A stretch of DNA of 64,000 nucleotides from Limnospira fusiformis SAG 85.79 (GTDB lineage: Bacteria > Cyanobacteriota > Cyanobacteriia > Cyanobacteriales > Microcoleaceae): NCBI RefSeq assembly GCF_012516315.1, contig NZ_CP051185.1:1415403-1479402 (forward strand). The letters run 5' to 3'. Made by a program: the position numbers and the translations under genes. This document shows positions 28,344 to 37,985 of the stretch, piece by piece. Position 1 is the first letter of the stretch, and each line of letters opens with the position of its first letter. The notes under the pieces were generated by a model. It made no database searches. It saw only the letters and a list, made by a program, of their open reading frames with translations, and was not told the origin of the DNA.

Positions 28344-29816
28344 ATGCGGGTTGCGATCGCTGGAGCTGGATTAGCTGGCATGGCCACGGCTGTTGATCTG
28401 GTTGATGCCGGACATGAAGTAGAACTATTTGAGTCTCGCCCCTTTGTGGGTGGTAAAGTAGGTAGCTGGGTAGACCCAGAAGGTAATCATGTCGAAATGG
28501 GTCTGCACGTCTTTTTTGGCTGCTACTACCAACTATTTGATTTAATGAAAAAGGTGGGAGCCTTTGAGAATCTGCGATTAAAAGACCATATTCACTGCTT
28601 TGTCAACCGCGATGGCGTGATCGGAAGTTTAGATTTCCGGTTCATCACTGGCGCACCCTTCAACGGACTCAAGGCCTTTTTCACAACTTCTCAGCTTTCC
28701 GTTCAGGATAAATTGCAAAATGCGATCGCCCTGGGAACTAGCCCCATTGTCCGGGGTTTGGTAGACTTTGAGGGAGCCATGAGAAACATTCGAGACCTAG
28801 ATCAAGTCAGTTTTGCGGACTGGTTTCGCCGCCAGGGAGGGTCTGAAGGTAGCCTCAAACGAATGTGGAACCCCATCGCCTATGCTTTAGGTTTTATCGA
28901 TACTGAAAATATCTCCGCGCGCTGTATGCTGACGATTTTTCAGTTTTTCGCCGCCAAAACAGAAGCCTCCGTCTTGCGAATGTTGGAAGGGTCTCCAGCG
29001 GAATATCTCCATAAACCTATTGTTAACTATCTCCAACAACGGGGCGCTAAAATTCATCTGCGACGACGGGTTAGAGAAATTCAGTTTACCGAAATTGACG
29101 GCCAAACCCATGTCACTGGCTTGGTGGTAGCCCAAGGGGAAACCGAAGAAACCATTATTGCAGATGCTTATGTTTGCGCCTGTGATGTTCCTGGGGCTCA
29201 AAAAATGCTCCCAGAGGCTTGGCGAAAATGGCCGGAATTTGACAATATTTACAAGTTAGATACTGTTCCCGTAGCCACAGTGCAATTGCGCTTTGATGGT
29301 TGGGTAACAGAACTTCAAGACTCACTCGCACGCCAACAGTTAGAAAAAGCCGCAGGTATAGATAACTTGCTGTATACTGCTGATGCCGATTTCTCCTGTT
29401 TTGCTGATTTGGCTTTAACCAGTCCGGGGGACTATTACCGTCCCGGACAGGGTTCTCTGCTACAGTTAGTTTTGACTCCTGGCGACCCTTTTATTAAACA
29501 AAATAATGAGGCGATCGCCAATCATGTTCTCCAGCAAGTTCACCAACTTTTCCCATCTTCCCGAGAGTTAAATATGACTTGGTATAGTGTAGTTAAACTA
29601 GCCCAGTCCCTCTATCGGGAAGCCCCCGGAATGGACCCCTACCGTCCCCCCCAAAAAACTCCCATTGCTAACTTTTTCTTGGCTGGAAGTTACACACAAC
29701 AGGATTATATTGATAGCATGGAAGGTGCTACCCTCTCTGGGCGACAGGCTGCCCGTGTGATCCTGGAAAATGCTGCTAACTTTCTCCAAATGAGCAAGCC
29801 GGGCGTACAGCCATAA
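28344..29816 (+). CDS. zds: 9,9'-di-cis-zeta-carotene desaturase
   Basis: 490 residues. Plant-type carotenoid desaturase (CrtQ/Zds) that introduces two double bases bonds into zeta-carotene on the way to lycopene, using FAD and plastoquinone at the membrane. N-terminal FAD motif [20 protein letters not shown]; the dinucleotide follow-up [16 protein letters not shown]-terminal [20 protein letters not shown] that closes the FAD site. ATG at 28344 starts directly before MRVAIAGAG. It is followed by an SRPBCC gene, a conserved order in cyanobacteria. Confidence 0.92.
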   Translation: MRVAIAGAGLAGMATAVDLVDAGHEVELFESRPFVGGKVGSWVDPEGNHVEMGLHVFFGCYYQLFDLMKKVGAFENLRLKDHIHCFVNRDGVIGSLDFRFITGAPFNGLKAFFTTSQLSVQDKLQNAIALGTSPIVRGLVDFEGAMRNIRDLDQVSFADWFRRQGGSEGSLKRMWNPIAYALGFIDTENISARCMLTIFQFFAAKTEASVLRMLEGSPAEYLHKPIVNYLQQRGAKIHLRRRVREIQFTEIDGQTHVTGLVVAQGETEETIIADAYVCACDVPGAQKMLPEAWRKWPEFDNIYKLDTVPVATVQLRFDGWVTELQDSLARQQLEKAAGIDNLLYTADADFSCFADLALTSPGDYYRPGQGSLLQLVLTPGDPFIKQNNEAIANHVLQQVHQLFPSSRELNMTWYSVVKLAQSLYREAPGMDPYRPPQKTPIANFFLAGSYTQQDYIDSMEGATLSGRQAARVILENAANFLQMSKPGVQP

Positions 29817-29905
29817 AATCTTGTCCCTGTCTGGCTTGCTATAAGTAGGGCGGGGACTGTGCCTAAATATCAACTACCTCACACCTTAATAATTAAGTAA
29901 CTAAA

Positions 29906-30352
29906 ATGGCTGATTGGTTAGAACATAGCGTGCAAATTGAAGTTAATGTTCCCATTGATATCGCGTGGGATTTATGGTCAGATTTAGAACAAATGCCACG
30001 GTGGATGAAGTGGATCGAGTCCGTCAAAATCTTAGACGACAACCCGGAACTTTCTAAGTGGAAATTAGCTAGTGGTAACTTTGAATTTAGCTGGCTTTCT
30101 CGCATTCTTAAAGAGATTCCACATCAGATTATTCAATGGGAATCAGTCGATGGGTTGCCTAACCGAGGCGCTATCCGTTTTTACGATCGCCATGGTAGTA
30201 GTATTGTCCGCCTCTCAGTCTCTTATGCCATTCCCGGTCTGTTAGGGAAAATTATGGATAATCTCTTTCTTGGGGGTGTCGTTGAGTCTACTATTGCTAA
30301 GGATTTGGAACGTTTTAGGGATTATGCTTTAGATTATTATGCTCGTCGCTGA
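29906..30352 (+). CDS. SRPBCC (polyketide cyclase/dehydrase-like) family protein
   Basis: 148 residues with the START/Bet v1-like helix-grip layout: beta-1 (VQIEVNVPIDIAWDLWSDLE), two helices with PRWMKWI, central beta-strands and a long C-terminal helix (STIAKDLERFRDYALDYY). Such proteins bind hydrophobic ligands. Its position 89 bp downstream of zds suggests binding or handling of a carotenoid or other isoprenoid, but that is inference. Confidence 0.8.
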   Translation: MADWLEHSVQIEVNVPIDIAWDLWSDLEQMPRWMKWIESVKILDDNPELSKWKLASGNFEFSWLSRILKEIPHQIIQWESVDGLPNRGAIRFYDRHGSSIVRLSVSYAIPGLLGKIMDNLFLGGVVESTIAKDLERFRDYALDYYARR

Positions 30353-30803
30353 ACTTTATTTATGGGAAGGGTTGACAGGTCGCCCCAAATCGTGATACTA
30401 TATTGACATACTTTCAAATAATGGTAGTATTTGCAAACCATAAAATTTTGTCTATATTGCGATTTTTTAATATAGTAGCAGAAACGAACTCAGAAAGCAA
30501 CCCCTACCCCCTACTTGTGACGAGGGGCTTGTTACAAAACTTAACATAATTCCGAGGACAATTAACAATGAACAATTCCCGGTGATTGGCTATTGCCTAA
30601 TGGGGGCGGGTTGAGGAAAATCAAATTATGTAGGAATTGATAGTTGAGAGGGTCTGGGGTGAAACGATCCATGATCGACAATTCCGAATTATTTTCCTTT
30701 AAAGGTGCGGTGTTGGGGTATATTCAACAATATTGCAGGATTCGTAATACAGATTTTGTGGATTCTGTCTATGTAGTTTAGAACAAATGGGAGAAGAATT
30801 TTA
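30353..30803. other. Long leader region upstream of psbU
   Basis: 451 bp. TTGACA at 30403-30408 and TAGTAT at 30425-30430 form a promoter-like pair that would give psbU a ~370-nt leader. A 36-codon frame (30671-30781) starts with a Met but has no convincing ribosome binding site or homology I recognise. Nothing else was recognised. Confidence 0.35.
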
Positions 30804-31238
30804 ATGAAACGATTGGGTCAGGTATTAGCCTTAGTAGGCTTGTTGGTAGGTTTGCTAGGATGGAGTGTCCCTCAGCCTGCATGGGCAGCGGATTTGAGTT
30901 TTGTTCAATTACGGAGTCTGCAAGCACCTGTTTTGGCGGAAGTTAACCGTAGAAACAAGGCTGATGCCAAGTTGGGTACTGAATTTGGGAAAAAATTGGA
31001 TTTGAATAATAGCTCAATCCGAGAATTCCGTCAATATCCGGGAATGTTTCCCACCTTGGCCAAAATTATCATTGACGCAGCGCCCTATGATTCAGTGGAG
31101 GAAGTATTAGAAATTCCGGGGTTAACCGATGCCCAGAAAGAGATTATAGAACGCTATATCGGTGAGTTTACCATCACTCCGGTAGAGCCGATTCTACAGG
31201 AAGGAGATTTCCGCCTCAATACCGGAGTCTATGACTAG
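30804..31238 (+). CDS. psbU: Photosystem II extrinsic 12 kDa protein PsbU
   Basis: 144 residues. N-terminal signal peptide (MKRLGQVLALVGLLVGLLGW) ending at PAWA|ADL, about residue 29, exports it to the thylakoid lumen. The mature 115 residues contain the helix-hairpin-helix-like repeats typical of PsbU (DLNNSSIREFRQYPGMFPTL and VEEVLEIPGLTDAQKEII), and end GDFRLNTGVYD. It stabilises the oxygen-evolving complex together with PsbV and PsbO. Confidence 0.95.
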   Translation: MKRLGQVLALVGLLVGLLGWSVPQPAWAADLSFVQLRSLQAPVLAEVNRRNKADAKLGTEFGKKLDLNNSSIREFRQYPGMFPTLAKIIIDAAPYDSVEEVLEIPGLTDAQKEIIERYIGEFTITPVEPILQEGDFRLNTGVYD

Positions 31239-31354
31239 GTTGGAGTAGAGAATCCGTTGATGGCTCAAATATAAGTATTCAAGGCTAGGAATCAGGCTAA
31301 GAATTATGACCGCCGCCATTTCTCTGGACAACGCGCCCTAAGTAGGTGTGGGTC

Positions 31355-31753
31355 TGTCAGCACCCCCGGCTGAAGCACAGGGGCTTCGTGCCCCCCTTTC
31401 AGGTAGCTGACCAGCTATAGCCTTAACTGGCTACGTTCAGAGCAAGAGTTAAAGTTCCTACCCTGGAATGCGTGCTAGTTCCAGGCTCATGAACCGAATC
31501 GTTAAACATCTCTAAGGGGTTAAGGACGTGCGATTTGGATAGTACCGACTCTGAACATTGGCGTTCGCGCAGCGTGCGCGTTAGCGCAAGCGCAAACATT
31601 ACCCCGCAAGGGAGTTGGAGCCAACCATAGCTCCATGGAGGGGCAACCATACCCCTCCACCCCGCAAGGGGGTGCTGGCGGCGGTCAGCCGCTTGAGTCG
31701 GTTTTCCTCTCCGCGATAAATCACGGAGCTTCCAACCCTCCCAGGAGTTTTAC
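31355..31753 (-). mobile_element. 399-bp non-autonomous element, copy B (inverted relative to copy A)
   Basis: Exact-length second copy of the unit at 13130-13528, in opposite orientation, with a handful of substitutions. The terminal TGTCAGCACCCCC (its right end on the minus strand) and the left-end hairpin CTCCGCGAT/ATCACGGAG (with one wobble pair) are preserved. It lies between psbU and a metallophosphoesterase gene. The flanks of the two copies share only T-x-T-C-A-Y before the left end, compatible with a short preferred target rather than a duplicated one. Confidence 0.75.
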
Positions 31754-31784
31754 ATGAGAAAGGGAGGCGGTCCATTTTTGTGGT

Positions 31785-32681
31785 CTATGGGTATAGATGT
31801 TGTTGTTGGATGATCTGACCGAGTGAGTTGACCCAAATATGGGAGGCTTCCCGAATTTGACCCTGTTTAAGTATAGCGATCGCAAAATGTCTATATTTAT
31901 CAGGTCCTGTGCCTTGAATGCGTGGGACGCTGGCAGCATTAAGATATATAGTCTGATGTTCATCGACAGCTAGGGATTTCCGCAGATAGGCTTTAGTATG
32001 GCGGAGGGTGTGGTGCATATGACCAAAACCGACTAGGGGGATAGTTTTTCCATAATTGCGGGTTTGGGTAATAGCTTCGGCAAAGTCTGGGTCGCCATAG
32101 TCGCCGCCAATAGGTTTCCAGTCTTTACCACAGGGTGATTCTGGGGTATCTCCTAAACCAAATGGGCCGTTATGTCCCAAAAAAATAATCTGGTCAAATG
32201 CGGCGTTTTTAACTTGGGCTAAAATGCGATCGCTTGATTCTTGGTTGCTGTTGACACCAAAGCGGGTTTGATAAAATTCTTGATTTGTCCATTGTGGCCC
32301 CCCCCAACTAAAGGGTCGAGTACCCACAACCGTTAATCCTAACTCAGGAAAATCTCGTTTTCCATAGCCCACGTGGGCGGGTCCCAGCATATCAATTTGG
32401 GTTTGCACCCGGTCTTCCATGGTGCGATCGTAAGGACACTTTTGGCGACCCCATTCGGTCATGCTATACCAAGCATCATGGTTTCCAAACACTACCGCCT
32501 TGGGTAAATCTAAGTTAGCGATCGCCTTGACCACCTCTAGGGCTTCATTACCAAAATCACCTACAAATAGGGCTAAGTCTACCCCCAACTGTTTTAAGGC
32601 TATCTCATCTTCTGGTTCCCATTGGTCGTGGATATCTCCAATGAGGGCAATTTTGATAGTTAATTCCGGTGATGGGCTCAT
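31785..32681 (-). CDS. Metallophosphoesterase (TIGR04168-type, calcineurin-like)
   Basis: 298 residues. All calcineurin-type metal motifs are visible: GDIHDQW (residues ~15), GDFGNE (~41), GNHDAW (~66), GHNGPFG (~168), and GFGHMHH (~219). This fits the cyanobacterial and plant TIGR04168 family of predicted phosphoesterases of unknown substrate. No signal peptide. It is divergent from nadA. Confidence 0.85.
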   Translation of the reverse strand: MSPSPELTIKIALIGDIHDQWEPEDEIALKQLGVDLALFVGDFGNEALEVVKAIANLDLPKAVVFGNHDAWYSMTEWGRQKCPYDRTMEDRVQTQIDMLGPAHVGYGKRDFPELGLTVVGTRPFSWGGPQWTNQEFYQTRFGVNSNQESSDRILAQVKNAAFDQIIFLGHNGPFGLGDTPESPCGKDWKPIGGDYGDPDFAEAITQTRNYGKTIPLVGFGHMHHTLRHTKAYLRKSLAVDEHQTIYLNAASVPRIQGTGPDKYRHFAIAILKQGQIREASHIWVNSLGQIIQQQHLYP

Positions 32682-32809
32682 TGTATCTGATAGTACGTTT
32701 TTTTCTAGGATAAGTTGTTGCGACCCCAGGTTGAGATTTCTGGCTTTACTCTTTTTGGTGAATTCAACTATAATTAGGAATTAGAGAATCACAAACCAGA
32801 GGTCAACTG

Positions 32810-33775
32810 ATGTTTGCAGCGACTTTAGACCGACAACCGACTGAATATGAGAAGCCAGAGGACTTGTTTGAGGCGATCGCCACTTTAAAGAAGGACCTTA
32901 ATGCGATCGTGCTGGCCCACTATTACCAAGACCCCGATATTCAGGACATCGCTGATTATATTGGCGACTCCCTAGGACTGTCGCGCCAAGCTGCCGAAAC
33001 CCATGCAGATGTTATTGTCTTTGCGGGGGTTCACTTCATGGCAGAAACCGCTAAAATTCTCAATCCAGAAAAACAGGTTTTACTCCCCGATCTTAATGCA
33101 GGATGTTCTCTAGCTGATAGTTGTCCTCCCGATGCTTTCGCTGCCTTCAAAGCTGCCCATCCTGACCATTTAGTGGTATCTTATATTAATTGCACTGCCG
33201 ACATTAAGGCGATGAGTGATATCATCTGCACCAGTGCTAATGCCGTCAAAATAGTTAGCCAAATTCCCGCAGATCAGCCAATTATTTTTGCACCCGATCG
33301 CAACTTAGGGCGCTATGTCATGGCGGAAACTCAACGAGAAATGCTATTATGGGAGGGGGCTTGCATGGTGCATGAGAATTTCTCCGAAAAGAAAATTGTG
33401 CAACTACGGATTGAATATCCCGGCGCGGAAATTATTGCTCACCCCGAATGTGAACCCCCAGTTTTACGTCATGCCAATTATATAGGCTCTACCACTGCTT
33501 TATTAAAGTATGCCAAAGAAAGTGCTAATTCTACCTTTATTGTAGTGACAGAACCTGGAATTATTCACCAGATGAAAAAAGAGGCTCCCGACAAACTGTT
33601 TATTGCCGCGCCCCCCCTAAACAGTTGCGCCTGCAATGAGTGTCCCCACATGAGGCTAAATACCCTCGAAAAACTCTATTTATCTATGAAAAATAGACAG
33701 CCAGAAATCACCTTACCTAAATCTACCATAGAGGCTGCTTGGCGACCTATTCAGCGGATGTTAGAGATGAGTTAA
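32810..33775 (+). CDS. nadA: Quinolinate synthase NadA
   Basis: 321 residues. Condenses iminoaspartate with dihydroxyacetone phosphate to quinolinate in de novo NAD synthesis, using one [4Fe-4S] cluster. The three cluster Cys are in [12 protein letters not shown] (~105), the IICTSANAV region, and [11 protein letters not shown] near the C-terminus. [20 protein letters not shown] at the N-terminus is typical. Cytosolic. Confidence 0.95.
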   Translation: MFAATLDRQPTEYEKPEDLFEAIATLKKDLNAIVLAHYYQDPDIQDIADYIGDSLGLSRQAAETHADVIVFAGVHFMAETAKILNPEKQVLLPDLNAGCSLADSCPPDAFAAFKAAHPDHLVVSYINCTADIKAMSDIICTSANAVKIVSQIPADQPIIFAPDRNLGRYVMAETQREMLLWEGACMVHENFSEKKIVQLRIEYPGAEIIAHPECEPPVLRHANYIGSTTALLKYAKESANSTFIVVTEPGIIHQMKKEAPDKLFIAAPPLNSCACNECPHMRLNTLEKLYLSMKNRQPEITLPKSTIEAAWRPIQRMLEMS

Positions 33776-34137
33776 TTAATAGGGAATAGAGAATTTGACA
33801 CCCCCTCTCTGTCTACCTCTGGGAGAGGGCGATCTCATGTAGGGGCGGCGTTCCGCTAGTTCCTCGACTAGCGGCGAGAAGATAAATAAACCCGGCTTCT
33901 GGGTTGGGGTAGTTCTTCCGGGGGTAGGTGGGGGCGAGAAGATAAATAAACTCAGCTTTTGGGTTAGGGTAGTTCCTGCGGGGGTAGGTGGGGGCGAGAA
34001 CATGAATAAACCCGGCTTCTGGGGAGGGGGTGAGACGAAAGGTTTTTTTGTGAGTTTCGGCCAGATAGGTTAAAATTATTAAGAGATGTGAAATTTTTGC
34101 ATTTCCAGATAATCTCTGTTATCCCAACTGATCAAGT
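33776..34137. other. Intergenic stretch with 60-bp tandem repeats
   Basis: 362 bp between nadA and typA. Its middle is the 60-bp repeat described separately. A frame on the minus strand reads through the repeats and is considered an artefact. Confidence 0.5.
33874..34026. repeat. 60-bp tandem repeat, two full copies and one partial
   Basis: Units begin at GCGAGAA at 33874, 33934 and 33994, an exact 60-bp period. The core is AAACCCGGCTTCTGGG followed by a TTCCGGGGGTAGGTGGGGG-like G-rich end. The copies differ at several bases. The AAACCCGG(C/T)TTCT motif is also the arm of the hairpin at 57810-57839, so it may be a dispersed short element of this genome. Confidence 0.8.
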
Positions 34138-35928
34138 ATGTCTCTTCCCATTCGCAACGTTGCTATTATCGCTCACGTCGATCACGGCAAAACCACATTA
34201 GTAGATGCTCTTCTCAAACAGTCCGGTATTTTCCGGGAAGGGGAAGATGTCCCGGACTGTATTATGGACTCCAATGATATTGAACGGGAACGGGGAATCA
34301 CCATTCTCTCTAAAAATACCGCCGTTCGCTACGGAGAAACACTAATTAATATTGTCGATACCCCCGGTCACGCCGACTTTGGCGGAGAAGTGGAACGGGT
34401 GCTAGGTATGGTTGATGGCTGTATACTGATTGTCGATGCTAACGAAGGCCCGATGCCTCAAACGCGCTTTGTCCTGAAAAAGGCGCTAGAAAAGGGACTC
34501 CGCCCCATTGTGGTGATTAACAAAATCGATCGCCCTCGTGCCGAACCCTATGGCGCAGTTGATAAAGTCCTAGATTTATTCTTGGAACTGGGGGCAGATG
34601 ATGACCAGTGCGAGTTCCCCTATCTGTTTGCATCAGGTTTAGCAGGATACGCCAAACAGGACTTGGAAGAAGAAGGGGTAGACATGAAACCCCTATTTGA
34701 CTACATTATCGACCATGTACCACCACCTGTAGGCGACCCAGAAAAACCCCTACAACTGCAAGTTACCACCCTAGACTATTCCGAATATGTAGGCCGTATC
34801 GTTATTGGTAAAATCCATAATGGAGTGATTAGAGCCGGACAACAGGCTGCTTTAGCGAAAGAAAATGGCGAGGTAGTTCGTAGCAAAATCACCAAGTTAA
34901 TGGGATTTGAAGGCCTGAGCCGGATTGATTTAGAATCCTCTAGCGCCGGAAATCTGGTAGCTGTGGCTGGTTTCAGTGATGCTAATATTGGGGAAACCAT
35001 CACCTGCCCTAATGAACCCCAGGCTTTACCTTTAATCCGGGTGGATGAACCGACTTTGCAAATGGCTTTCTCGGTGAATGATTCCCCGTTTGCTGGTCAA
35101 GAAGGTACTTATGTCACTTCTCGACAATTACGCGATCGCTTAATGCGAGAATTAGAAACCAACGTCGCCCTACGGGTTGAAGAAACCGACTCCCCTGATA
35201 AATTCATGGTTTCCGGTCGTGGGGAACTGCATCTAGGTATTTTAATTGAAAATATGCGTCGGGAGGGTTACGAGTTCCAAGTATCCCAACCCCAGGTAAT
35301 TTACCGAGAAGTTAGCGGTCAACCCTGCGAACCCTTTGAATATCTGGTTTTAGATGTTCCAGAAGAGGCTGTAGGGAGTTGTATGGAACGCTTGGGTCAG
35401 CGCCGCGCCGAAATGCAGGATATGCGTATGGGGGTTAATGGTCGCGGCCAATTGGAATTTGTAGTTCCCGCCCGTGGTTTAGTAGGTTTCCGGGGGGAAT
35501 TTATGCGGATGACCCGTGGTGAAGGGATTATGAACCACAGTTTCCTAGAATATCGTCCCATGAGTGGAGATATTGAAGCGCGACGCAATGGGGTGTTAAT
35601 TTCTTTTGAAGAGGGGGTTAGCACTTTCTACGCCCTGAAAAATGCTGAGGATCGGGGTGTGTTTTTCATTACCCCAGGAACTAAGGTTTATAAAGGCATG
35701 ATTGTTGGGGAACACAACCGACCCCAAGACCTGGAGTTAAATGTCTGCAAAACTAAGCAGTTGACTAACCACCGTTCTGCTACTGGGGATGAATTGGTAC
35801 AATTACAGACTCCCATGGATATGAGTTTAGAACGTGCCTTAGAATATATCGGCCCTGATGAGTTGGTGGAGGTTACTCCTGAGTCCGTGCGTCTGCGTAA
35901 GGTGAGTAAAAAGTTGGTTAAACGCTAA
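34138..35928 (+). CDS. typA: Translational GTPase TypA/BipA
   Basis: 596 residues. Ribosome-binding GTPase used in stress and low-temperature ribosome biogenesis. G1 AHVDHGKTTL, G2 region ERERGITILSKNT, G3 DTPGHADF, G4 NKIDRP, then domain II, the EF-G-like domain III and V, and the TypA-specific C-terminal domain ending LRKVSKKLVKR. Start MSLPIRNVAIIAHV is normal. Monocistronic. Confidence 0.95.
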   Translation: MSLPIRNVAIIAHVDHGKTTLVDALLKQSGIFREGEDVPDCIMDSNDIERERGITILSKNTAVRYGETLINIVDTPGHADFGGEVERVLGMVDGCILIVDANEGPMPQTRFVLKKALEKGLRPIVVINKIDRPRAEPYGAVDKVLDLFLELGADDDQCEFPYLFASGLAGYAKQDLEEEGVDMKPLFDYIIDHVPPPVGDPEKPLQLQVTTLDYSEYVGRIVIGKIHNGVIRAGQQAALAKENGEVVRSKITKLMGFEGLSRIDLESSSAGNLVAVAGFSDANIGETITCPNEPQALPLIRVDEPTLQMAFSVNDSPFAGQEGTYVTSRQLRDRLMRELETNVALRVEETDSPDKFMVSGRGELHLGILIENMRREGYEFQVSQPQVIYREVSGQPCEPFEYLVLDVPEEAVGSCMERLGQRRAEMQDMRMGVNGRGQLEFVVPARGLVGFRGEFMRMTRGEGIMNHSFLEYRPMSGDIEARRNGVLISFEEGVSTFYALKNAEDRGVFFITPGTKVYKGMIVGEHNRPQDLELNVCKTKQLTNHRSATGDELVQLQTPMDMSLERALEYIGPDELVEVTPESVRLRKVSKKLVKR

Positions 35929-36079
35929 ACCTACCTAAAACTACCTTGGCGCTAGGGTTCAGCGGGCGGGTTGCTGTGGCTGTATATTAGACAATACAGC
36001 GCGCACCCGCCCCTCAATTTTTCTGAGCCGGGGACAGGGAACCGTCAGGAAATCTTAACCCCAATTTCAAGGAAGGTTA

Positions 36080-36120
36080 TTGACATATAATAAATTGTGT
36101 TATATTTGATAAAATATGCA
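36080..36120 (+). promoter_or_regulatory. Promoter-like sequence upstream of the riboswitch
   Basis: TTGACA at about 36080 is followed, after an AT-rich 17-18 bp stretch, by TATATT/TAAAAT-like boxes around 36103-36118. This would start an RNA about 60-70 nt before the aptamer. A TTGACA element is clearly seen; the -10 is less certain. Confidence 0.35.
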
Positions 36121-36176
36121 AATCGTTCATCTCCCCCACCCGTTAACTCAACTGGCCGTTTGTCCAGTTATTGGTT

Positions 36177-36228
36177 AACGTTCTGAGGAAGACGGAAGTA
36201 GGGACCCATGCCCGAAGGAACGCGCCAC
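36177..36228 (+). promoter_or_regulatory. Glutamine riboswitch-like aptamer (glnA / Downstream-peptide type)
   Basis: The strand reads CGTTC (36179-36183), then CGGAAGTAGGG (36193-36203), then CCCGAAGGAACGCGCC (36211-36226). The first block pairs with GAACG at 36218-36222; the CGGAAGTAGGG and CGAAGGAACGCGCC cores are the invariant parts of the two related glutamine-binding RNA classes. In cyanobacteria these sit before nitrogen genes (for example gifB) or before short peptide ORFs. Here the next gene starts 33 bp after the aptamer and encodes a 64-residue hydrophobic protein, so the arrangement is of the small-ORF kind. Glutamine-dependent control is inferred. Confidence 0.75.
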
Positions 36229-36260
36229 ATTTTGACAGTTGGTTGAAGGGAGTCAGTACA

Positions 36261-36455
36261 ATGTTTGTACCTTCTTTGGTGGCTTTTTCCGTCGCTTGCT
36301 TGGCGATTTACTTGAGTTTTCACACTTCTGAGGAGGTTGTTAAAGTTGGAGCGAGGGGGACTGCATTTGTCTGTTTATTGATCAGTCTGGTTTATGCACC
36401 TTGGTCAGTTTTGCTGGTCTTAATTGTTCCAGTATTGGCTTACCGACTGGCATAA
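36261..36455 (+). CDS. 64-residue membrane protein downstream of the glutamine aptamer
   Basis: Starts at ATG 36261 with a GAAGGGAG ribosome-binding region 10 bp upstream; the longer open frame reads through the riboswitch and is rejected. The protein has two to three hydrophobic helices (FVPSLVAFSVACLAIYLSF; TAFVCLLISLVYAPWSVLLV; LIVPVLAYRLA) separated by a charged loop (HTSEEVVKVGARG). No family is recognised. The RNA element upstream suggests a nitrogen-status-dependent membrane role, possibly regulating a transporter or enzyme, but this is unproven. Confidence 0.7.
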   Translation: MFVPSLVAFSVACLAIYLSFHTSEEVVKVGARGTAFVCLLISLVYAPWSVLLVLIVPVLAYRLA

Positions 36456-36520
36456 CAGAGATTGGGGTGGTTTCCTCCTGACAAATGATATGTTTCGAGA
36501 ACTGAGACAGGGATTTTGAC

Positions 36521-36590
36521 AAAATTAGCCAGTTTTTTGACTGCTAATTTTACCCTGCCCCAGTCAGCCCTTACGGGGGTCTTTTTTTTA
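36521..36590 (+). terminator. Hairpin and T-tract between the small membrane protein and bciB
   Basis: AAAATTAGC (36521-36529) pairs with GCTAATTTT (36543-36551). A short C/G-rich foldback and eight T (36582-36589) follow. The position between convergent genes suggests a terminator for the plus-strand small gene, which stops about 65 bp upstream; the T-tract is some distance from the main stem. Confidence 0.4.
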
Positions 36591-37790
36591 TTCTGGTAGT
36601 TTGTACTGTGCTACAATCCGTTTAGCAAAATCGGGGACGTGATTCTCTAGTTTCTCTGGGTAATTGCGTTTGACATAGAGATAGTTGCGGGTGTAGTGAG
36701 AGTCGATGGAAAAGCGGGCATATTCTAAGCCTTTGGGTCCAATGCGTTCAATAACTACCCCCATCATTTTAGCTGCCCACATGGGTATGGTGACGGCTTT
36801 ATCGTAGGCGGGGATGCTCTGTTGAACGGCGGCGCGACGATCGCCCTGGGAAGATACGGGCTGAGTGTCCAGTTGGTCTTGAATCAGATCGAGCATTTCC
36901 TGTCCGCGATCGTTACGAACGACGATCCATTGCCAGCCAAAAGGAGCCCCCATATATCCTACCACTAAATCAGCAAGTGAGTTCACATAATCAAAACAAC
37001 TGAGACAGGAGGGGGCAAAAATATCTTTAAGTTGGTTAGTTTTCAAGCCAAAAAATGGGACGGTTTCGGTGGAACCATCTTCGTGCTTAAAGTGGACGCG
37101 GAAATCCTGCATAAATTCATAATGGACAACGGTTTCGGGCGATCGGCTAGTAGTTTCCAAAAACTTTTGTAGACCGGCGCGGGTAACATTGTCAACGCAG
37201 GGAGTACCGAGAACATAGAGTTTTTCTAAGCCCATTTGTTTCTCAACGGCACGAAGGGCTTGAATCTGACATCCTACACCGATAACGAGTAATTTTTTCA
37301 TACCCGATCGCTCTACTTCTTCCAAAACTGATAAGTTAGGGGAGAGGGTAGGCTTGTTAACCCTGGCGGCGAGAACTTCCTCCGGGGTGCGGGCGAGGAT
37401 CGGCATAGGTCCAAAGCGATCCTCTTTGGTATTTTGGACACAAACCACCCCTTCGACTATACCTTGGTTAAGCATCTCACAGGCGATCGTGCTGACAATG
37501 CCTGTCCACTGTGCGCCTGGTATAGGTTCTTTTTTGCGGGCGGCCATCATATCCTGATGAACCCCAAAATACAGGTCATCTGAGTTGTCTAAATTACGGG
37601 ATCTGCCGTGGGCTTGTTCTTCGAGGTTAGCGATCTGTTCGTTAAGAAAAGCACAGGCTTCCTTGACATAGTGGATATAGTAGGTATCGCAGAGACCGCA
37701 TTCGCTACAGAGGGCTTTAGCGGGGCGACGGCTTCCGGGTTTAAGGGCTTTGGCTTTCTGATGCGAGTGAGGTTGCTGTAATGAAGTCAT
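36588..37790 (-). CDS. bciB: Ferredoxin-dependent 8-vinyl reductase (F420H2 dehydrogenase beta-like)
   Basis: 400 residues of the FrhB/FpoF family as found in cyanobacteria, where the orthologue (slr1923 type) reduces the 8-vinyl group of divinyl (proto)chlorophyllide using ferredoxin. The N-terminal cluster Cys are in CSECGLCDTYYI (~27-38), and further Cys ligands in VGCQIQ and PSCLSCFDYVN. FAD is expected. It belongs to chlorophyll synthesis together with acsF elsewhere in this window. Start MTSLQQPHSHQ is typical. Confidence 0.85.
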   Translation of the reverse strand: MTSLQQPHSHQKAKALKPGSRRPAKALCSECGLCDTYYIHYVKEACAFLNEQIANLEEQAHGRSRNLDNSDDLYFGVHQDMMAARKKEPIPGAQWTGIVSTIACEMLNQGIVEGVVCVQNTKEDRFGPMPILARTPEEVLAARVNKPTLSPNLSVLEEVERSGMKKLLVIGVGCQIQALRAVEKQMGLEKLYVLGTPCVDNVTRAGLQKFLETTSRSPETVVHYEFMQDFRVHFKHEDGSTETVPFFGLKTNQLKDIFAPSCLSCFDYVNSLADLVVGYMGAPFGWQWIVVRNDRGQEMLDLIQDQLDTQPVSSQGDRRAAVQQSIPAYDKAVTIPMWAAKMMGVVIERIGPKGLEYARFSIDSHYTRNYLYVKRNYPEKLENHVPDFAKRIVAQYKLPE

Positions 37791-37985
37791 TGAAAGCGTG
37801 TTTGTTATGTGTAAGATTCAGTGGCTCAATTTTAGCATTTAGGCGACCACTTGGGGATTACCTGATAATTTATTGTATAATTATAAGTTTTTTTTTACCC
37901 CTGGGGGCAGTAATAGGAGAATTGATGAAGGGGAGATATCCTAATCATTAAAAAGGCGATCGCCCCTCAAATGCCTATTTTTTTA

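Noticed and set aside
33776..34003. 75-residue minus-strand frame downstream of nadA
   Set aside because: Consists of the 60-bp tandem repeat translated; repetitive Pro/Thr/Ser peptide without support.
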